Shown: positions 26,971 through 35,565 of the stretch, piece by piece
Numbering within the stretch: position 1 is the first letter of the stretch
Layout of the letters: each line of letters starts with the position of its first letter
Assembly (NCBI RefSeq): GCF_001277215.2
Contig: NZ_CP013940.1
Location: 2,356,001 to 2,420,000, forward strand
Direction of reading: 5' to 3'
DNA length: 64,000 bases
DNA from: Cronobacter malonaticus LMG 23826
GTDB lineage: Bacteria > Pseudomonadota > Gammaproteobacteria > Enterobacterales > Enterobacteriaceae
The notes under the pieces: model-generated
What the model was told of the DNA's origin: nothing
The model's input: only the letters and a program-made list of their open reading frames with translations
The model's database searches: none
Made by a program: the position numbers and the translations under genes

Positions 26971-27417
26971 ATGTTTGATATCACGCTGCTTATCCTGCTG
27001 GCGCTCGCCGGGCTTGGGTTTGTCAGCCACAACATGACCGTGACGGTCTCTGTGCTGGTGCTGATTGTGATTCGTATGACGCCGCTCAGCGCGTGGTTTC
27101 CTTGGGTGGAAAAACAGGGCGTCACCATCGGGATTATTATTCTGACTATCAGCGTGATGGCGCCCATCGCCAGCGGCACCCTGCCCACCTCCACCCTCTT
27201 CCACGCCTTTTTAAACTGGAAATCGCTGGTCGCTATCGCCGTCGGGATTTTTGTCTCCTGGCTTGGCGGCAAAGGTGTGGCGCTCATGGGCAGTCAGCCG
27301 TCGATTGTCGCCGGGCTGCTGGTCGGCACCGTCCTTGGCGTGGCGCTCTTTCGCGGCGTACCGGTAGGGCCGCTTATCGCCGCAGGCCTGGTTTCTTTAC
27401 TGATTGGCCGTCAGTAG
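26971..27417 (+). CDS. yeaL: YeaL, DUF441 inner-membrane protein
   Basis: 148 residues with four hydrophobic segments (about 3-30, 40-70, 80-105, 115-147). It is strongly conserved with E. coli YeaL ([30 protein letters not shown]). The function is unknown. The ATG at 26971 follows AAGGAG; a longer frame starting at 26863 has no support. Confidence 0.93.
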   Translation: MFDITLLILLALAGLGFVSHNMTVTVSVLVLIVIRMTPLSAWFPWVEKQGVTIGIIILTISVMAPIASGTLPTSTLFHAFLNWKSLVAIAVGIFVSWLGGKGVALMGSQPSIVAGLLVGTVLGVALFRGVPVGPLIAAGLVSLLIGRQ

Positions 27418-27489
27418 AATCGTTGTTACCACTCTTTTACCCGCTGTACTCGCGCAGCGCCACAGCGTCTGCGTGTAGATGAGGAACGA

Positions 27490-28674
27490 ATGACTAACCT
27501 GACTTCCGGGCGTCGCGGCGGCTGGCTGCTGCTGGCGGGCCTGTTGACCATCGCGACCACCCTTCGCGTTACCTTTACCGGGGCGGCGCCGCTGCTGGAC
27601 GCTATCCGCGTTGATTTCTCCCTCTCCACAGCGGCGACAGGGCTTCTGACCACGTTGCCGCTGCTGGCCTTCGCGCTGGTATCGCCGCTGGCGGCGGGCA
27701 GCGCGCGGCGTTTCGGGATGGAGCGCAGCCTTTGCGGGGCGCTGCTGCTTATCTGCGCGGGCATTCTTCTGCGCTCCTCCGGCAGTGCGGCAGCGCTCTT
27801 TGCCGGCACCGCGCTTATCGGCTGCGGAATAGCCATCGGCAACGTGCTGCTGCCTGGCATGATCAAGCGGGATTTTCCGGGCAAGGTGGCGAAACTCACC
27901 GGCGCGTATTCGCTGACGATGGGACTTGCGGCGGCGGCAGGATCGGCGCTGGTGGTGCCGGTCGCAGCCCTTAGTGGCGGCTGGCGCGGCGCGCTGCTGG
28001 CGCTGATTGTCTTTCCGCTGCTTGCTCTGCTGCTCTGGCTGCCGCAATTACGCTCTTCCCGCCACGATACCGTCGGCGGCAACGCGGCGGCGCACAGTCG
28101 CGGCATCTGGCGCTCGGCGCTGGCCTGGCAGGTGACGCTCTTTCTGGGCGTTAACTCGCTTATTTATTACATCGTTATCGGCTGGCTGCCGTCGATTCTG
28201 ATAAGCAGCGGCTTTAGCGAAGCGCAGGCGGGTTCGCTGCACGGACTGATGCAGCTTGCCACCGCCATACCGGGCATTGCGGTGCCGCTGTTGCTTGCAA
28301 GACTTCGCGATCAGCGCGGCATCGCCATTCTGACCGCGCTGCTCTGCGCCGTAAGCCCGGTCGGGCTGTGGTTTTTCCCGCATCTTGCCGCGTGGTGGGT
28401 GATGATTTTCGGTTTTGGATCGGGGGCTACGATGATCCTCGGCCTGACGTTTATCGGCCTGCGCGCAAGCTCCGCGCATCAGGCCGCGGCGCTCTCCGGG
28501 ATGGCGCAGTCGGTGGGATATTTGCTGGCGGCATGCGGGCCGCCAGTCATCGGCAGGCTCCACGATCTGCTGCAGAGCTGGATCCTGCCGTTAATGGTCT
28601 GCGCCACACTGGCCGTGGTAATGGCGATCGCAGGCGGGTTTGCCGGGCGCGCGCGGGAAATCGGCGCGCCGTAA
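27490..28674 (+). CDS. nimT: MFS transporter NimT/CynX family (YeaN)
   Basis: 394 residues with about 12 transmembrane segments, of the CynX/NimT clade. E. coli NimT (YeaN) exports 2-nitroimidazole and is regulated by the adjacent AraC-type NimR (YeaM). Here nimR is missing: yeaL is followed directly by the transporter after 72 bases. The start ATG lies 6 bases after a GAGGAA site. Regulation therefore must differ from E. coli. Confidence 0.85.
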   Translation: MTNLTSGRRGGWLLLAGLLTIATTLRVTFTGAAPLLDAIRVDFSLSTAATGLLTTLPLLAFALVSPLAAGSARRFGMERSLCGALLLICAGILLRSSGSAAALFAGTALIGCGIAIGNVLLPGMIKRDFPGKVAKLTGAYSLTMGLAAAAGSALVVPVAALSGGWRGALLALIVFPLLALLLWLPQLRSSRHDTVGGNAAAHSRGIWRSALAWQVTLFLGVNSLIYYIVIGWLPSILISSGFSEAQAGSLHGLMQLATAIPGIAVPLLLARLRDQRGIAILTALLCAVSPVGLWFFPHLAAWWVMIFGFGSGATMILGLTFIGLRASSAHQAAALSGMAQSVGYLLAACGPPVIGRLHDLLQSWILPLMVCATLAVVMAIAGGFAGRAREIGAP

Positions 28675-28675
28675 C

Positions 28676-29383
28676 TTAACGCCGGGCGGCGCGCAGGAAT
28701 TCACGAACCAGCGGCACCGGACGTCCTTCCAGCGCCCCGCGCTCGTGCTGGAACAGCGTCGCCACGAAGAACGGATGCGTCGTCAGCTCGACGGCGCGCA
28801 CGTCGCCCTCGCTATCCCAGCCGGTAATTTTCAGCGCTTCCTTACTGAGTGCGTCGACAAACTCCGGTGCCACGCCAAAGTTGCAGCGATACGCCTCTGC
28901 AATTTCCTCACGTCCATAAGCGCGCGCGATAAGCGTATGCGGACGCAGCTCTATCTCCCCGGTCTGCTCCACCAGCGAACAGCTGAGCGGTGCAATCACC
29001 AGTCTGCCGCCCTGCGCCGTTTCGCCGTGGTTGGCGTCGCGCCAGCCCAGGACATTACGGGCATATTCAATTACCGCATGCTGAAAACCGCCACAGGTGC
29101 CGAGAAACGGAATGGCGTTTTCGCGGGCGTAACGAATAGCGATAAACGCCCCGTTTTCATTTTCATAAGGGCTGCCAGGCACCACCCAGATGGCGTCATA
29201 ACCCACCAGATCTTCCGGGCTTTTAATATCTTTGGTCGGGAGCCAGTCGTAATCGGCGGTGAGTTCCAGCACCGCGGCGGCGTCATCAATTGCCAGCGGA
29301 ATCGCCTGATGCGCGACCGTCGCGCTGTTATAGTCGCCGACCAGCGCAATACGCAGGGTGGAAGTGAGCGGAGAGATTTCCAT
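28676..29383 (-). CDS. Stand-alone glutamine amidotransferase-like protein
   Basis: 235 residues resembling only the class I GATase half of CTP synthase. The nucleophile-elbow motif GTCGGFQHA (Cys near 112) and the N-terminal ALVGDYN are present. No synthetase domain is attached. Relatives are annotated 'CTP synthase C-terminal region-related (seleno)protein'; here the key codon is TGT (cysteine). The ATG at 29383 is chosen over the extended frame to 29587 because homology begins there and AAGGA precedes it. The function is unknown. Confidence 0.8.
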   Translation of the reverse strand: MEISPLTSTLRIALVGDYNSATVAHQAIPLAIDDAAAVLELTADYDWLPTKDIKSPEDLVGYDAIWVVPGSPYENENGAFIAIRYARENAIPFLGTCGGFQHAVIEYARNVLGWRDANHGETAQGGRLVIAPLSCSLVEQTGEIELRPHTLIARAYGREEIAEAYRCNFGVAPEFVDALSKEALKITGWDSEGDVRAVELTTHPFFVATLFQHERGALEGRPVPLVREFLRAARR

Positions 29384-29589
29384 AGGGTTTTCCTTATGCC
29401 GGAATGAATTAAGCACAACATAAGGAGCGTCAGCATACCGATCTGCGCGCTCGCTAACAACACCCAAAATCTGCAGTGAATGATAGGCAAATTTTGCGAG
29501 ACGTCTCGGGCAATCGCGCGCTGTGGTTTGCCTCACGCCTTCACGAGGACGATAATCGCCCACAGATAACGACAAGCCAGGAGGCAAAG

Positions 29590-29946
29590 ATGATTACGCT
29601 GAAACGCGTTTACGACGAGCCAGACGCGCAGGACGGCTACCGGGTGCTGGTAGACAGGCTCTGGCCACGCGGCATTAAAAAAGCGGATTTGCCGTTAGAT
29701 GAGTGGAATAAAGCGCTGGCTCCTTCGACGGCGCTTCGCAAGGCGTTACACGGCGAGGTTATCGATTTTACGCACTTTAGCGAGCGCTACCGTGAAGAGC
29801 TTGCCGCACAACAGGAAGAAGGCGAGCGTCTGGCGGCGATTTCCCGTAAAGGAACGCTCACGCTGTTGTTTGGCGCGAAAGACAGGCACCAGAACCACGC
29901 GCAGATCCTCGCGGCGTGGCTCAGGGAGCTTGCTGAAAAGGCTTAG
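29590..29946 (+). CDS. yeaO: YeaO, DUF488 protein
   Basis: 118 residues of the DUF488 family, function unknown. The conserved YRVLVDRLWPRG near residue 16 and the terminal NHAQILAAWL are typical. The ATG at 29590 follows CAGGAGG; upstream codons to 29476 are not conserved. It is divergent from the GATase gene and convergent, with a 4-base overlap, with the next gene. Confidence 0.9.
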   Translation: MITLKRVYDEPDAQDGYRVLVDRLWPRGIKKADLPLDEWNKALAPSTALRKALHGEVIDFTHFSERYREELAAQQEEGERLAAISRKGTLTLLFGAKDRHQNHAQILAAWLRELAEKA

Positions 29947-30248
29947 TCGAGGAGTAGCGCCGTTTCTTCGAGCGGCAGCAACTGGCCGTCAAGCGGCATC
30001 AGGTGTTCGGCGCGGACAAACGCAAAGCCAGCCTGACCGTCGGCGGCCACGACATCGCCCGTCACCAGCCACAGCGGGCGGGCGCAGCTTTTGGGCACTT
30101 CAGTCATAAAACCGGTGACGGGGTTAATAAAGCGCTCGCCCGGCTGGCAGAGGCTGAAGAGTTCAACAGATTTACCGATATTCTCCCGTCCGGCAGCGGT
30201 ACGGGCGCCGATGATAATGGCGAGAGCGCCTGGCTTGAGTTGTTGCAT
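29943..30248 (-). CDS. Conserved hypothetical protein, 101 residues
   Basis: I do not recognise a named family. The product (starts MQQLKPGALAIIIG) alternates short beta-type segments with Gly/Pro turns and has the look of a small SH3-like barrel seen in phage-type hypothetical proteins. It has no signal peptide or membrane segment. AAGAC precedes the ATG, a weak ribosome site. It converges on yeaO. Confidence 0.65.
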   Translation of the reverse strand: MQQLKPGALAIIIGARTAAGRENIGKSVELFSLCQPGERFINPVTGFMTEVPKSCARPLWLVTGDVVAADGQAGFAFVRAEHLMPLDGQLLPLEETALLLD

Positions 30249-30692
30249 GGTCTTTCCGCGTTCGCAATAAGCAATATAAGCAATAAATGTAACGCGTAGA
30301 TCAGAACATTCTTATGTCACGATGTAAAGATTTCTGAATCAAAAAAACCGCATGTTTTGCTGGCGAATCTTCATATTTTCTTCATCCTCTCGCCCTGCTT
30401 TGCCGTTAAGCTTGCCGCTACGCTGGTGATGCCTCACATCACTACCATTTTGCCTCACCTTACCCCGCTGCAGGAGCGGCTTGCGGCACCATGAAAACGC
30501 GGTACGGGCAATTGCCCTGCTCGTGCGGCCGATAACGACAGCCTTCCATGCTCTCCTTCATATCCGCGGGGTGTTTTTTTATATACACACCCACTAAAAA
30601 TTGCCTGATTAAAAGACATTGAGCTGCCGTTTAAAAAGCAGTGAGATCGGATCGATATAATTCGGAGATTCGCGTTCTTTCAGGTTTTTCTC
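30249..30692. other. Long leader region upstream of the virK-like gene
   Basis: 444 bases without a credible gene. Notable words are a perfect 12-bp palindrome GGGCAATTGCCC at 30506-30517, an isolated GCCGATAA at 30528, an inverted repeat GGGTGT/ACACCC at 30569-30592 with a T-rich loop, and TATAAT near 30653. No -35 box sits at the right distance from TATAAT, which suggests an activator-dependent promoter. Confidence 0.4.
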
Positions 30693-31634
30693 ATGTCGGT
30701 CATCACTTCTCACGCTGAGCACACCCCCAGCAGCGGCCTGGATCTTATTAAGGCACTCACTACAGGCACACTGATGCCCGGCGGGTTATGGCAGAAAAAA
30801 AGTTATCGTCTGAAGTTTGCGCTGCGAAGTGCTATTTATCTGTCCGCCACGCTGCGCTTTATGGATGCCCTGGCGACAAATCCACGTTTTGAACAGCTGT
30901 TGAGCGTACAGAAAACGCTGCCCGGCAAAATCCACCGCCACTATCTGCGTCTGGGATTAAGCGCAGGCGAGCGTGGCAGCGCCATCATTAATCACTACGA
31001 TTTTATCCAGGCTCAGGCCGCCCCGCGTCTTGCCGATGCGCTCTGCGCGACCAGCGAGCAGCCGCTTTTTACCCTTGCGGCGAAAGAGAAAACGGTCGTC
31101 ATTAGTGCGTCATCGGCCCATAAAGCCGAGCGTGAAGGCGAAAGTACACTGTGGCTGCGCTGTGATGATGTGCTGCTCGCCAGCCTGACGTTCAGCGTGG
31201 TGCGCGACGCCAGCGGCTACGGCATTGCCATCGGCGGCCTGCAGGGGCCGCGCAGAAGCGTACCGCATGAAGCCATTCGTGATGCGACGAAAGCCTGTTA
31301 CGGCGTCTTCCCGAAACGGCTGCTGATGGAAGTTCTGTGGCTGATGATTCAGCAGCATGGCATGACCCATTTCGAGGCGGTGAGTAATAACGGTCACGTG
31401 TTCCGCGGCCTGCGTTATCGCTTCAGCAAAGGGCGTCACTTTTTTGCAAGCTACGATGAGTTCTGGGAATCGCTCGGCGGCGAGCGTCGCGGCGTGCGCT
31501 ATTTTACGCTGCCGCTTGCTGCCGCGCGCAAACCGCTCGAAGAGGTCGCCAGCAAGAAACGCTCTGAGTACCGTAAACGCTACGAGCTGCTGGATGCTCT
31601 GGCAGAGCAGTGGCGCGCGCTGAACGCGCAGTAA
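30693..31634 (+). CDS. VirK/YbjX-family protein (DUF535)
   Basis: 313 residues of the DUF535 family (Shigella VirK, E. coli YbjX, Salmonella VirK/SomA), which are linked to envelope remodelling and resistance to host peptides. The family core is recognisable: GGLQGPRR near 184 and ATKACYGVFPKRLLMEVLW near 205. It has no signal peptide. Relatives are often under PhoPQ control, but I see no convincing PhoP box here. A terminator follows. Confidence 0.82.
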   Translation: MSVITSHAEHTPSSGLDLIKALTTGTLMPGGLWQKKSYRLKFALRSAIYLSATLRFMDALATNPRFEQLLSVQKTLPGKIHRHYLRLGLSAGERGSAIINHYDFIQAQAAPRLADALCATSEQPLFTLAAKEKTVVISASSAHKAEREGESTLWLRCDDVLLASLTFSVVRDASGYGIAIGGLQGPRRSVPHEAIRDATKACYGVFPKRLLMEVLWLMIQQHGMTHFEAVSNNGHVFRGLRYRFSKGRHFFASYDEFWESLGGERRGVRYFTLPLAAARKPLEEVASKKRSEYRKRYELLDALAEQWRALNAQ

Positions 31635-31640
31635 TGCTCA

Positions 31641-31665
31641 GGCGGCCTTCTGGCCGCCTTTTTTT
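31641..31665 (+). terminator. Terminator after the virK-like gene
   Basis: GGCGGCC, TTCT, GGCCGCC, then seven T. Confidence 0.9.
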
Positions 31666-31755
31666 ATGGCGTTTCCCCCAGGTTTGCGCAGCTTACCCGC
31701 CCGCCGTCGTCCTGGTAGACTGCATCAGGTTTTGCATCGCTCACAAGGAAAACGC

Positions 31756-32933
31756 ATGGCACAACAGGCTTTCGACTGGCAGGCCCTGGAAGAGGCTGCC
31801 GTCACGATGATGGTCGCTGCGGTTCGCGACGTGCATCAACAACACCCGCAGGAGCGTCTGTACGGTGCCACCTTCCATGCTTTTTATGGCGACGGGGCCG
31901 TCCTGTACTGGCCCTGCATCGCGGTGGGGACGGAGGAAAGTCTCGCGCGGCGCGTGGCAGAATATCAGGCGCAGGGCGATACTTCATCGCCAGCATCGCT
32001 AACCGAGAGCCTGCGCTGGTCTTCGGCAGATCTGCCTTACAAGCTGAAAGGCTGGCACAGGAGTGCGGAGATTTCGCTGCGCGCAACGCTACCTTTTCCG
32101 TGTGGGAGAAAACTTACGACCATTTTTTGCGCCGCTTCCCGAAGGCCGCCAAAAAGGCGCGTCAGCAGCTCATCCGTGAAGGCGTGGTGGATAAGAATTT
32201 TATTATTATCGCCGAAGACGACGCCGGTGAGCTTGTCCCTCTGAGTCTCACCCGCGCGCAGCTGCTGCGCCATTTTCCGCAGTATGACGCCGACGAAAAA
32301 GAACGCCGCCGCCTGACCGCCCTGCCCCCCGAAGAGCAGCTTCGCGAGCTGGTGCCACTGGCGCTCGGTGTCGTCCGGGGCACGCTGTATGGAGGGTATG
32401 ACGAACTGCTGAAAGCTATCGGACAACCTGCCGTGGTGCCGCTTGCGGCGGTGGTGCGCGGTGACGCGCCAGGCGAGCGCTGGAATGCCTGCAAACTTAT
32501 CGCCGAAATTAACGACGCCACGGAGGAGGCCATCACCGCGCTCTGCGGTCTGCTGGATGATGAGAACGCGGACAACAGCGATCGTTGCTGGGCGGCCTGC
32601 GCGCTGGCGCGACTTGGCAGGATGGATTCTATCGTCGCGCGGGTTCCGGAGCTGGCACCGGATATTGCCGCTACCGGACTTACGGCACCGTATCGCAGTT
32701 TTCGCGACTGCGGACGGTTTCTGCCGCTCGACTATCGCCCGCTCGAAGCGGCGCTGGAAGCGCATCCGCAGCTTGAGGCTGCCGTGGCGCATGAGCTTCA
32801 GCCGGGGCGTGGGTATTGCCGCATCACACCAGCCGAAATTCCAGCCGCCCGTGCCGGGCTGACCTCACACGTTGCGCTGATCCGCGCCCATGCGCAGGCG
32901 GTACTGGAAGAAGCTGAAGATAAGCTTCGCTGA
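31756..32933 (+). pseudogene. DUF4303-type protein gene broken by a frameshift
   Basis: Two adjacent reading frames together make one protein of about 390 residues. The first part runs in frame from the ATG at 31756 (AAGGAA upstream) through TESLRWSSADLPY, a DUF4303-type segment. The second frame, read back before its first start codon, gives LQAERLAQECGDFAARN and continues into YDHFLRRFPKAAKKA and a HEAT-like C-terminus to 32933. The switch falls between about 32030 and 32050 and fits loss of one base. There is no slippery heptamer, so programmed shifting is unlikely. Either a recent pseudogene or a sequencing error. Confidence 0.7.
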
Positions 32934-32946
32934 TCCTTGCGCCCAT

Positions 32947-32974
32947 AAAAAAACCGCCAGCAGGCGGTTTTTTT
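32947..32974. terminator. Bidirectional terminator
   Basis: Seven A, CCGCC, AGCA, GGCGG, seven T, between the frameshifted gene and the convergent small gene at 32973. Confidence 0.9.
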
Positions 32975-33146
32975 ATTTTGCGTCGTCTTCTGAGCGATAC
33001 GGCCCTTTCTCGTCGTCATCGCTGTCGTCACGCTTGCGCGTCACTTCCCCTTCAGGGCCAGGCGTGCCGCCGCCCTGCTCTTCCGCCTGTAAGCGAAAAG
33101 CCTGCTCTTTTTGCGATTCGCCGAAGTATCCGAAACCAAAAAACAT
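32973..33146 (-). CDS. Small acidic protein, 57 residues
   Basis: Begins MFFGFGYFGESQKEQ and then becomes very polar, with a Gly-rich stretch (EEQGGGTPGP) and an acidic/basic C-terminal half (KRDDSDDDEKGPY). An almost perfect Shine-Dalgarno sequence (AGGAGGT) lies 5 bases before the ATG, and a terminator follows directly, so it is a real and well translated gene. I do not recognise the family. The aromatic/glycine N-terminus could be a membrane or protein contact. Confidence 0.75.
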   Translation of the reverse strand: MFFGFGYFGESQKEQAFRLQAEEQGGGTPGPEGEVTRKRDDSDDDEKGPYRSEDDAK

Positions 33147-33258
33147 GATGACCTCCTGTATCCATCAGAGTTAACACACTAAGTGTAGCTGACCAGAAAG
33201 CCTTCGCAGGCGCGGTACGCTTACCGTCTGTCTGAAAAGCGCGAGCGTCGGAATGCCG

Positions 33259-34227
33259 TTAGCTCGCGACTTTATCGAGTACGCGCTGAATCGCCGCGGA
33301 AAGTTCGTTGATTTCGAACTTCGCCACATAGCCATCCGCACCCACTTTACGCACGTGATCTTCGTTAGCGCTGCCGGAGAGCGACGAGTGGATCACCACC
33401 GGAATCTTCTTCAGGGTCGCGTCCATTTTGATGTTACGCGTCAGGGTAAAGCCGTCCATTTCAGGCATTTCAAGGTCGGTCAGCACCATCGCGATTTTAT
33501 CGGTGATCGACTGCCCTTCCGCCTGCGCCTCTTTCGCCATCAGCTTAATTTTTTCCCAGGCTTCGAGGCCTGTGGTGTGCATCAGCGCCGGAATGCCCAT
33601 GCTCTTAAGGCCGTGTTCCAGCATCGAGCGTGCCACTTTGGAATCTTCCGCCACGATAGCCACCGCGCCCGGTTTCAGTTTGAAGCTGCGCTCCTGCATC
33701 ACGGTGTTCGGCTGACCGTCACGTACTGACGGGATGATGTCATAGAGGATCTGTTCAACATCCAGCACCAGCGCCAGTTCATTGCTTTGGTTATCGCTGT
33801 CGAGGCGCGCGATGCTGGTGATGTTACGTGAGCTGACGCCTGATTCCGCCGTATGCACCTGGCTCCAGTCCAGACGAATAATGTTCTCAACCGATTCCAC
33901 CGCAAACGCCTGGGTGCTACGCGCATATTCAGTGACCAGCAGCAGGTTCAGGCCGGTGGTCGGTTTGCAGCCGGTCACCGCCGGCAGATCCACCACAGGG
34001 ATAATCTGACCGCGGATATTTGCCATACCGAGCAGCGGCGCCTGCATGCCAGCAGCTTTAGTAATGGTCGGCATCGGCACGATTTCACGCAGTTTAAAAA
34101 CGTTAATACCGTACAGCTCCGGTTTCTCCTCTTCATTCGCAGATCCCAGCCGGAAGAGAAGCAGTTCGAATTTGTTCGATAAAGCGAGATTCGCCCTCTC
34201 ATCGATATCTTTCTGGAAGTTATCCAT
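33259..34227 (-). CDS. cheV: Chemotaxis coupling protein CheV
   Basis: 322 residues: an N-terminal CheW-like domain (about 15-170) and a C-terminal receiver domain (about 190-320). The receiver has the phospho-acceptor aspartate in VLTDLEMPEMDGF near 248 and the acidic pocket in AEDSKVARS. It couples chemoreceptors to CheA and is tuned by phosphorylation. E. coli K-12 lacks cheV but Salmonella and Cronobacter have it. It is monocistronic, with a sigma-28 promoter about 100 bases upstream. Confidence 0.95.
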   Translation of the reverse strand: MDNFQKDIDERANLALSNKFELLLFRLGSANEEEKPELYGINVFKLREIVPMPTITKAAGMQAPLLGMANIRGQIIPVVDLPAVTGCKPTTGLNLLLVTEYARSTQAFAVESVENIIRLDWSQVHTAESGVSSRNITSIARLDSDNQSNELALVLDVEQILYDIIPSVRDGQPNTVMQERSFKLKPGAVAIVAEDSKVARSMLEHGLKSMGIPALMHTTGLEAWEKIKLMAKEAQAEGQSITDKIAMVLTDLEMPEMDGFTLTRNIKMDATLKKIPVVIHSSLSGSANEDHVRKVGADGYVAKFEINELSAAIQRVLDKVAS

Positions 34228-34333
34228 ATTGACCTCAAAGGTACGCTTGTGGGTGGTGGCTCATGCGGCGAAAGGGATAACGCGCTGGTGCCTGGTTTCA
34301 GGCACTCCTTGCGCCTGAATTTGGTTTAAATCG

Positions 34334-34360
34334 TTATCGGCAGGTTTTGAAAAAAGTAGA
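34334..34360 (-). promoter_or_regulatory. Sigma-28 (FliA) promoter of cheV
   Basis: On the minus strand a perfect GCCGATAA -10 (34341-34334) follows an 11-base spacer from TCTACTTT, which shares five of eight bases with TAAAGTTT. The predicted transcript begins near 34326. Confidence 0.7.
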
Positions 34361-34411
34361 GGGGAAAGAAGAGAACAAATTTCGGCACGTAACAAAAAGG
34401 AGAGCGGACGC

Positions 34412-34438
34412 AAAAAACGAAGCCGCCCTCAGGCGGCT
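34412..34438 (-). terminator. Terminator of the small gene at 34455
   Basis: On the minus strand AGCCGCC, TGAG, GGCGGCT, TCG, then six T. Confidence 0.8.
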
Positions 34439-34454
34439 GGTGGAGCGCATAAAT

Positions 34455-34625
34455 TCAGGGCGCCTTACGCCACGCGTCGCGCAGTGATTCGCGCCCGTGC
34501 GGCTCCTCTTTTTCCGGCAGGTCGTCCTCTTCCCACGGGTTTATCGTATTCGGCGCATCTTCGGGCAAGCCGTGATGCTCGTTATCGTCTGCAAGCGGTC
34601 TGTCGGGATGGCGATTGTCAGGCAT
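34455..34625 (-). CDS. Small acidic protein, 56 residues
   Basis: Begins MPDNRHPDRPLADDNEHHG and contains an acidic core NPWEEDDLPEKEEP before a basic end RDAWRKAP. It is probably intrinsically disordered. AGGAAAG precedes the ATG and a terminator follows 17 bases after the stop codon. I do not recognise the family. It resembles the gene at 32973 in size, acidity and arrangement but not in sequence. Confidence 0.65.
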   Translation of the reverse strand: MPDNRHPDRPLADDNEHHGLPEDAPNTINPWEEDDLPEKEEPHGRESLRDAWRKAP

Positions 34626-34770
34626 TTAGCTTTCCTCATATCCTCGGGACAAAGGAAAAGTGTAGCCTGGCTTACGGGTGCCGACGCTTTTCTCACATCC
34701 CGCTCGCCAACGCCTGGTCAAGCGGCTAAAGTGAAACGTAGCGCCGACGCACTCACCAGAAGAGGTAAAA

Positions 34771-35007
34771 ATGACGGGATCGATTGACGAAATTATTGAA
34801 AAACTCCAGACGCGCATCCTGGCGTATGAAATTCTGTTCCAGTCACTGCTGGAAGAAGTGCCTGCCGTGCTGAAAGAACGCGTGGTTGACAATGCGCGAC
34901 ACCACTTCGCAGGCCTTGAGGCTGGCGTTAACAGCGATCCGGAAAAGGCTCAGAAAATCACGGCCGCCCGCGCCGTAGTGGAACAACTGCTGGCCCGTAA
35001 GCATTAA
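34771..35007 (+). CDS. Small helical protein, 78 residues
   Basis: Starts MTGSIDEIIEKLQTRILAYE and appears almost wholly alpha-helical with heptad-like leucines, so it may form a coiled coil or bundle. AGAGGT lies 6 bases before the ATG. It has no signal peptide. I do not recognise the family. It is divergent from the small gene at 34455. Confidence 0.65.
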   Translation: MTGSIDEIIEKLQTRILAYEILFQSLLEEVPAVLKERVVDNARHHFAGLEAGVNSDPEKAQKITAARAVVEQLLARKH

Positions 35008-35100
35008 TTATCGGGAAAGCATAATCGCGGCGCGGAGGCGTCGCGTTTTTAATGCTGTTCGACGAGTTTTTACTTTTCTTTAAACCCGGCACAGAAAAAG

Positions 35101-35126
35101 AAAAAGCCCGCAAGCGGGCTTTTTTT
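35101..35126. terminator. Bidirectional terminator
   Basis: Five A, GCCCGC, two-base turn, GCGGGC, six or more T. It ends the csp/ymcF transcript on the minus strand and can also stop rightward transcription from 34771. Confidence 0.85.
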
Positions 35127-35144
35127 ACTGAATGGGGCGTATTT

Positions 35145-35345
35145 TTAGCGGTGCGTATTCGTTTCGGAATGCATCATCGCGTAGCTGTCGTAACGTTCAG
35201 CCGCCGAGAAACCCACCAGCATGGCAGATTTGCAAAATATACATTTTGCGCCGTGCGGGTTTTTATCGGTTACGTCGAAACGGGACGTACGATACTGCGA
35301 GCCGTGACACGCAGGGCATCTGAAATGCAAGCCTGCTGCAATCAT
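35145..35345 (-). CDS. YmcF-like small cysteine-rich protein
   Basis: 66 residues starting MIAAGLHFRCPACHG, with CPAC near 10 and CIFC near 36, a Cys4 zinc-ribbon pattern. The core HFRCPxCHGSQYRTS and NPxGAKCIFCKS match E. coli YmcF, the gene just downstream of cspG. Its ATG lies 7 bases past the csp stop codon, so the two are co-transcribed. The function is unknown; it is presumably cold-induced with the csp gene. Confidence 0.78.
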   Translation of the reverse strand: MIAAGLHFRCPACHGSQYRTSRFDVTDKNPHGAKCIFCKSAMLVGFSAAERYDSYAMMHSETNTHR

Positions 35346-35352
35346 GTTGTCT

Positions 35353-35565
35353 TTAGAGCGCCACCACATTCACGGCTGACGGGCCTTTAGCACCGTTTTC
35401 AACCGAGAATTCAACCTGCTGGCCTTCGGTCAGCGTGCGAAAGTTATCGCTCTGGATAGCGGAGAAATGGACGAACACATCTTTGCTGCCGTCTGCCGGT
35501 GCGATAAAACCAAAGCCTTTATCCGCGTTAAACCATTTCACTGAACCATTCATTCTGTTAGCCAT
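35353..35565 (-). CDS. CspA-family cold-shock protein
   Basis: 70 residues forming one cold-shock domain with RNP1 (KGFGFIAP near 16) and RNP2 (DVFVHFS near 29). It acts as an RNA chaperone. The sequence is closest in feel to CspB/CspG. A long leader of about 190 bases with a cold box upstream identifies it as a cold-inducible member. The ymcF-like gene follows. Confidence 0.93.
   Translation of the reverse strand: MANRMNGSVKWFNADKGFGFIAPADGSKDVFVHFSAIQSDNFRTLTEGQQVEFSVENGAKGPSAVNVVAL

Noticed and set aside
30528..30535. GCCGATAA upstream of the virK-like gene as a sigma-28 promoter
   Set aside because: The -35 position reads CAAT and not TAAA at the 15-base spacing; probably chance.
30608..30650. 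PhoP box for the virK-like gene
   Set aside because: Only one GTTTA half-site is present and its distance to TATAAT is wrong.
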